Shown here one piece after another: positions 13,418-16,138 of a stretch of DNA of 16,138 nt. The translations under genes were made by a program, and so were the position numbers. Within the stretch, counting starts at the first letter, position 1; the number at the start of each line of letters is the position of its first letter. Below the pieces are notes generated by a model. The model saw only the letters and a program-made list of their open reading frames with translations. It did no database searches and had not been told where the DNA came from. Source of the stretch: Acidobacteriota bacterium. GTDB lineage: Bacteria; Acidobacteriota; Terriglobia; Terriglobales; Acidobacteriaceae. The stretch is from positions 1-16,138 of the forward strand of contig JAKAAZ010000067.1 in the NCBI GenBank assembly GCA_021802085.1. Direction: 5' to 3'.

Positions 13418-14713
13418 ATGGAAGAGGAAGCAAAGAAAATCGATCGCCGTGAGTTTATCGGTCAAGTCGGCATGGGCGTGGCCGCTCTGGGCGCGTTGCC
13501 AGGCATGCAATTGTTTGGATTGAATGGACGGGCAATTGGGGCGAACGATCGAATCCGTATCGGGTTGATCGGGGCTGGGGACCGCGGACAGCAGGACTTA
13601 CGGGACGCCTTGAAGCAGCCGAATATCGAGTGCGTAGCAGTTGCCGATGTTTTTTCGCATCGCCGTGAGCAGGTCAAGGGCTATCTGCCGAACATCGAGA
13701 CCTATGACGATCCACGGCGGTTACTGGACCGCAAGGACATCGACGCTGTCATCAATGCCACTCCTCTTCATCTGCACGCTAAGTATTTTCTAGCTGCTCT
13801 AGCGGCGGGAAAAGACCTCTATTCCGAGAAGACGATGACCTGGGATATTCCCGAGGCCGTTACCTGCCGCAATGCGGCCAAGGCATCGAAGCAAGTGGTG
13901 CAGATTGGTCTGCAGCACGAAAGCTCCGGGGAATTGGCCGATGCCAAACAGTGGATTCAGAATGGGTCGACTGGAAAAATCACGATGGTCGAATCATGGA
14001 TGAGCCGCAACACTCCCATTGGGCGCGGGCAGTGGGTGCGCCCGGTGCCGAGCGACTGCAATCCCGACCATGTCAATTGGGACTTGTTCCTCGACGGACG
14101 CCCGAAGATTCCATTTGACGGATATAAATTCATCAACTGGCGGCTGTTCTGGGAATTTTCCGGCGGCAATGTGACCGAGAACATGGTCCACCAGATTTCA
14201 TGGATCATCAGCGCGATGAACCTGCAGGTGCCGAAGGCCGCCACCATGATGGGCGGCGTTTTTTCAGAAAAGGACGGCCGCCAGGTTCCAGACACGATCG
14301 GCGTATCGCTCGAGTATCCAGACGACGTGCTGGTCCTGTGGCAATCCACGTTTAGTAATAGTCGTTATGGATTGGGCGAGCACTTCCTGGGAGACAAAGG
14401 CACAATCGAGCACGTAAGCGGCTCAACGGACATGGTGCGGGGTGCGTCCAGGGAAAGTATTCGCTACTATCCGGAGAAGATCAACAATCCAAGTGGAACC
14501 CCGATCGAGGGGCAAAACCCTGGCGTTAATCACATGGCGAACTGGTTTGCGTGCATTCGAGATCGCAAACAGCCGAATGCCACGGTCGAAATCGGATACC
14601 TGTCCGCCATCGCCGCGCATATGTCGAACCTGGCTTATTTGCATCGGCGGCGCATCACCCTGGAAGAGGCCATGGCGGCGAAGCCGGAAGCGTGGATGCG
14701 GCCATCCAGTTAA
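13418..14713 (+). CDS. Tat-exported Gfo/Idh/MocA-family oxidoreductase
   Basis: An NAD(P)-dependent sugar oxidoreductase of 431 residues. It begins with a twin-arginine signal ('DRREFIGQVGMGVAAL', R10-R11), so it should be exported with its cofactor bound. The Rossmann motif is 'RIGLIGAGDRGQQDL' (about 48-60). The family's catalytic lysine is K138 in 'LYSEKTMTW', where the common EKP motif reads EKT. The C-terminal dehydrogenase domain holds 'WRLFWEFSGGNVTENMVHQ', with a His in the usual active-site place, and 'GTIEHVSGST'. AAGGAG at 13404-13409 sets the ATG; an earlier in-frame start at 13385 is not favoured. It follows the isomerase pair by 88 bp. Its stop shares the TTAA at 14710-14713 with the convergent permease gene. 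Confidence 0.9.
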   Translation: MEEEAKKIDRREFIGQVGMGVAALGALPGMQLFGLNGRAIGANDRIRIGLIGAGDRGQQDLRDALKQPNIECVAVADVFSHRREQVKGYLPNIETYDDPRRLLDRKDIDAVINATPLHLHAKYFLAALAAGKDLYSEKTMTWDIPEAVTCRNAAKASKQVVQIGLQHESSGELADAKQWIQNGSTGKITMVESWMSRNTPIGRGQWVRPVPSDCNPDHVNWDLFLDGRPKIPFDGYKFINWRLFWEFSGGNVTENMVHQISWIISAMNLQVPKAATMMGGVFSEKDGRQVPDTIGVSLEYPDDVLVLWQSTFSNSRYGLGEHFLGDKGTIEHVSGSTDMVRGASRESIRYYPEKINNPSGTPIEGQNPGVNHMANWFACIRDRKQPNATVEIGYLSAIAAHMSNLAYLHRRRITLEEAMAAKPEAWMRPSS

Positions 14714-15456
14714 TTCAAGACCGGCAGAAACGAGGCGCGTCCGGCGATAAAGATGATGCCCATGGCAAGGCTGTAGATCGCCGTCAACGCGGAAACGACG
14801 CGGAGAAACTGTGGGCGATGGCGCGACATGCCAAACAAACCCGCAGCCGATGCAGTCATGATTGCATTCATCGTCAACAGGCCGGCGAGAAACATGCCCA
14901 GGCCCAGCATCCCCAGGGCTGCTCCACCCAGGTTGGCGGCAAGCAGGAAAATCATCAATTGGCTTGGAGTTTCGGCGCCAAGCCCATGGACGATGCCAAT
15001 CACAAATACCGACCGCACGTCGAAGTTGCGGGGCGCGGAATACGCTTCGGGCGGCACTCCGTCTTCGCGGCGCCTGAAAACCAATCGCGCTCGATGATAG
15101 CCAGCATGCAGCAGCATGTATCGGCTTTTCGGCAACGTGTCTTCCGGACGAAACACCAACGTTCCGAGCACGTAGATACCGAGAAGCAGCAGCGTAAAAC
15201 CGACCAGGCGTTCCGCCCACCGATCGATGCCCGCAGGCAGATTGATCCCCAGCACGATCACGATGGAACCGAGCGCAGCCACGGTGATGGCATGGCCGAG
15301 GGCATATACCATGCCGAGTTTCATGGCGACGCGTTTGGAAGATTGGACGCTGACGACATCCGTGATTGCGGCGATATGGTCGTAGTCGAAGCCGTGGCGA
15401 AAGCCAAGCACGGCAGCGGTGAACAAGGCGGCGTAAAGGGTGGTATGCGTCGTCAA
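14710..15456 (-). CDS. NiCoT-like nickel/cobalt permease, divergent
   Basis: A 248-residue integral membrane protein. Helix II carries the nickel/cobalt transporter signature H-x4-D-H in 'FRHGFDYDHIAAITDVV' (residues about 19-35), which binds the metal during transport. 'YALGHAITVAALGSIV' matches the next conserved helix. A soluble loop ('PKSRYMLLHAGYHRARLVFRRRED') is followed by 'IGIVHGLGAETPSQLMIF', which stands where HoxN/NixA proteins have 'GLGFDTATE', so that third motif is altered. At least six hydrophobic segments are seen. The start appears to be a TTG at 15456 with AAAGG 4 nt upstream. The gene follows hypE in the same direction, so the likely role is nickel supply for [NiFe] hydrogenase; cobalt is possible. 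Confidence 0.83.
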   Translation of the reverse strand: MTTHTTLYAALFTAAVLGFRHGFDYDHIAAITDVVSVQSSKRVAMKLGMVYALGHAITVAALGSIVIVLGINLPAGIDRWAERLVGFTLLLLGIYVLGTLVFRPEDTLPKSRYMLLHAGYHRARLVFRRREDGVPPEAYSAPRNFDVRSVFVIGIVHGLGAETPSQLMIFLLAANLGGAALGMLGLGMFLAGLLTMNAIMTASAAGLFGMSRHRPQFLRVVSALTAIYSLAMGIIFIAGRASFLPVLN

Positions 15457-15526
15457 AGTGCCTTTCGTAACGGATTGCCTGTTGATTCAATTCGGATTTC
15501 GGCGCAACTCGCCGCATGCCAGGAGC

Positions 15527-15629
15527 TAAAGCATTTTCACCGTTAGCGTAATGCTTGGGTGCCCCACCCTAGCAAAGCTAGGGTGGGATAGAACGATGCC
15601 CGCATCACAGCAACAGTGAAAATGCTTTA
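15527..15629. repeat. Nested 103-bp inverted repeat (MITE-like) with CCCACCCTAGC hairpin, copy 2
   Basis: Perfect 14-bp outer arms, TAAAGCATTTTCAC (15527-15540) and GTGAAAATGCTTTA (15616-15629), extend to 17 bp with one mismatch. Inside lies a perfect 11-bp hairpin, CCCACCCTAGC (15563-15573) and GCTAGGGTGGG (15577-15587), a second copy of the element at 2678-2709. Each outer end finishes in TA. The last three bases are the hypE stop codon. It may be a small non-autonomous mobile element, a transcription attenuator between hypE and the permease gene, or both. Confidence 0.7.
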
Positions 15630-16138
15630 ACAAATGCGTGGGAGCTGCTCGCCGAACATGACATCCAGAATGCGCGTGCCACCGACGCCGGTTTCCATCC
15701 TCACCATGCCAGGATGTTCCGAGATCACTTCTCCAATCATCATCGCATTCTCACCCAGCGGATGGTTGCGCATTTGCTGGAGGACGGAGTCCGCCGCTTC
15801 CGGGGCGACGATGGCGACAAGCTTTCCTTCATTCGCTACGTATAGCGGATCGAGTCCCAGAATTTCGCATGCGCCGCGGACGCTTTCCCGCACTGGAATG
15901 GAAGATTCGCGCAGGAACATGCCGACTCTGGATTGGGAAGCAATCTCATTCAATGTGGTCGCCACGCCTCCACGCGTTGGATCGCGCAGGCAGTGGATGG
16001 GATGCTCGCTCTGATTCGCGCCGATCGTGCCACAGGCGTCGAGCATCGCATCGACGAGGCCATGCAAGGGCGCGCAGTCGCTTTCGATGGCGCCTTCAAA
16101 TTCCAGATTCTCCCGCTGCGACATGATCGCCATGCCAT
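15627..16138 (-). CDS. hypE: Hydrogenase maturation protein HypE, C-terminal part (5' end outside window)
   Basis: HypE dehydrates a carbamoyl group, placed by HypF on its C-terminal cysteine, to a thiocyanate, the source of the cyanide ligands of [NiFe] hydrogenase. About 170 residues are visible, running off the right edge (HGMAIMS at the edge). Signatures: 'CLRDPTRGGVATTLNEIA', 'ANEGKLVAIV', 'VGGTRILDVMFGEQLPRIC'. The extreme C-terminus is the conserved P-R-I-C, so the catalytic cysteine is present. The ATP-binding N-terminal half lies outside. The stop codon TAA (15627-15629) is the end of the 103-bp inverted repeat. The permease gene follows 170 bp further on in the same direction. Other hyp or hydrogenase genes are expected beyond position 16138. 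Confidence 0.95.
   Translation of the reverse strand, partial: GMAIMSQRENLEFEGAIESDCAPLHGLVDAMLDACGTIGANQSEHPIHCLRDPTRGGVATTLNEIASQSRVGMFLRESSIPVRESVRGACEILGLDPLYVANEGKLVAIVAPEAADSVLQQMRNHPLGENAMMIGEVISEHPGMVRMETGVGGTRILDVMFGEQLPRIC

Noticed and set aside
14423..15517. A 364-codon minus-strand frame overlapping the permease
   Set aside because: Its translation is rich in Arg, Pro and Cys without any domain; the overlapping NiCoT-like frame has clear transport motifs.

Overview
The window looks like a chromosomal stretch from a member of the Acidobacteriota (Terriglobia/Koribacter-like). This is inferred from several things seen together: moderately high GC, Tat-exported Gfo/Idh/MocA and AP-endonuclease-2-fold sugar enzymes, a futalosine-pathway gene, a LysW-like zinc ribbon, and intergenic palindromic repeats of the types 'GTCATCCTGAGC...GCTCAGGACGACA' and 'CCCACCCTAGC-aaa-GCTAGGGTGGG'. 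No database search was possible, so all names come from recognised motifs.

Layout. The left edge cuts a GNAT acetyltransferase (1-243, +). A tandem stem-loop repeat follows, then a small secreted thioredoxin-fold-like protein (481-1053, -). After a large palindromic repeat comes mqnE of the futalosine menaquinone pathway (1380-2540, +). A repeat-filled spacer (2541-2912) separates it from a rhomboid-fold membrane protein on the minus strand whose catalytic residues are all replaced (2913-3740). Next is a secreted M28 aminopeptidase with a C-terminal Fn3-like domain, broken by a single-base frameshift just before its last zinc ligand (3775-5234, -). Divergent from it are a LysW-like zinc ribbon (5399-5593) and a secreted carboxypeptidase-regulatory-like protein (5609-6001). 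A strong terminator hairpin separates these from rpsA, ribosomal protein S1 with six S1 repeats (6097-8121, -). The rpsA promoter lies about 340 nt upstream of the chosen start.

The accessory core (8787-14713, +) is a sugar-catabolic cluster: a DeoR/AgaR-like repressor, KduI (5-keto-4-deoxyuronate isomerase), an exported cupin, a Tat-exported IolE-like TIM-barrel isomerase, a cytoplasmic TIM-barrel isomerase overlapping it by 4 nt, and a Tat-exported Gfo/Idh/MocA oxidoreductase. Together they suggest breakdown of an oxidised sugar or uronate, partly in the periplasm and partly in the cytoplasm. The usual partners KduD, KdgK and Eda are absent from the window.

The right end (14710-16138, -) carries a divergent NiCoT-type nickel/cobalt permease and the C-terminal part of hypE. 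This points to a [NiFe]-hydrogenase maturation locus continuing beyond the window. A nested 103-bp inverted repeat sits between the two genes and touches the hypE stop codon.
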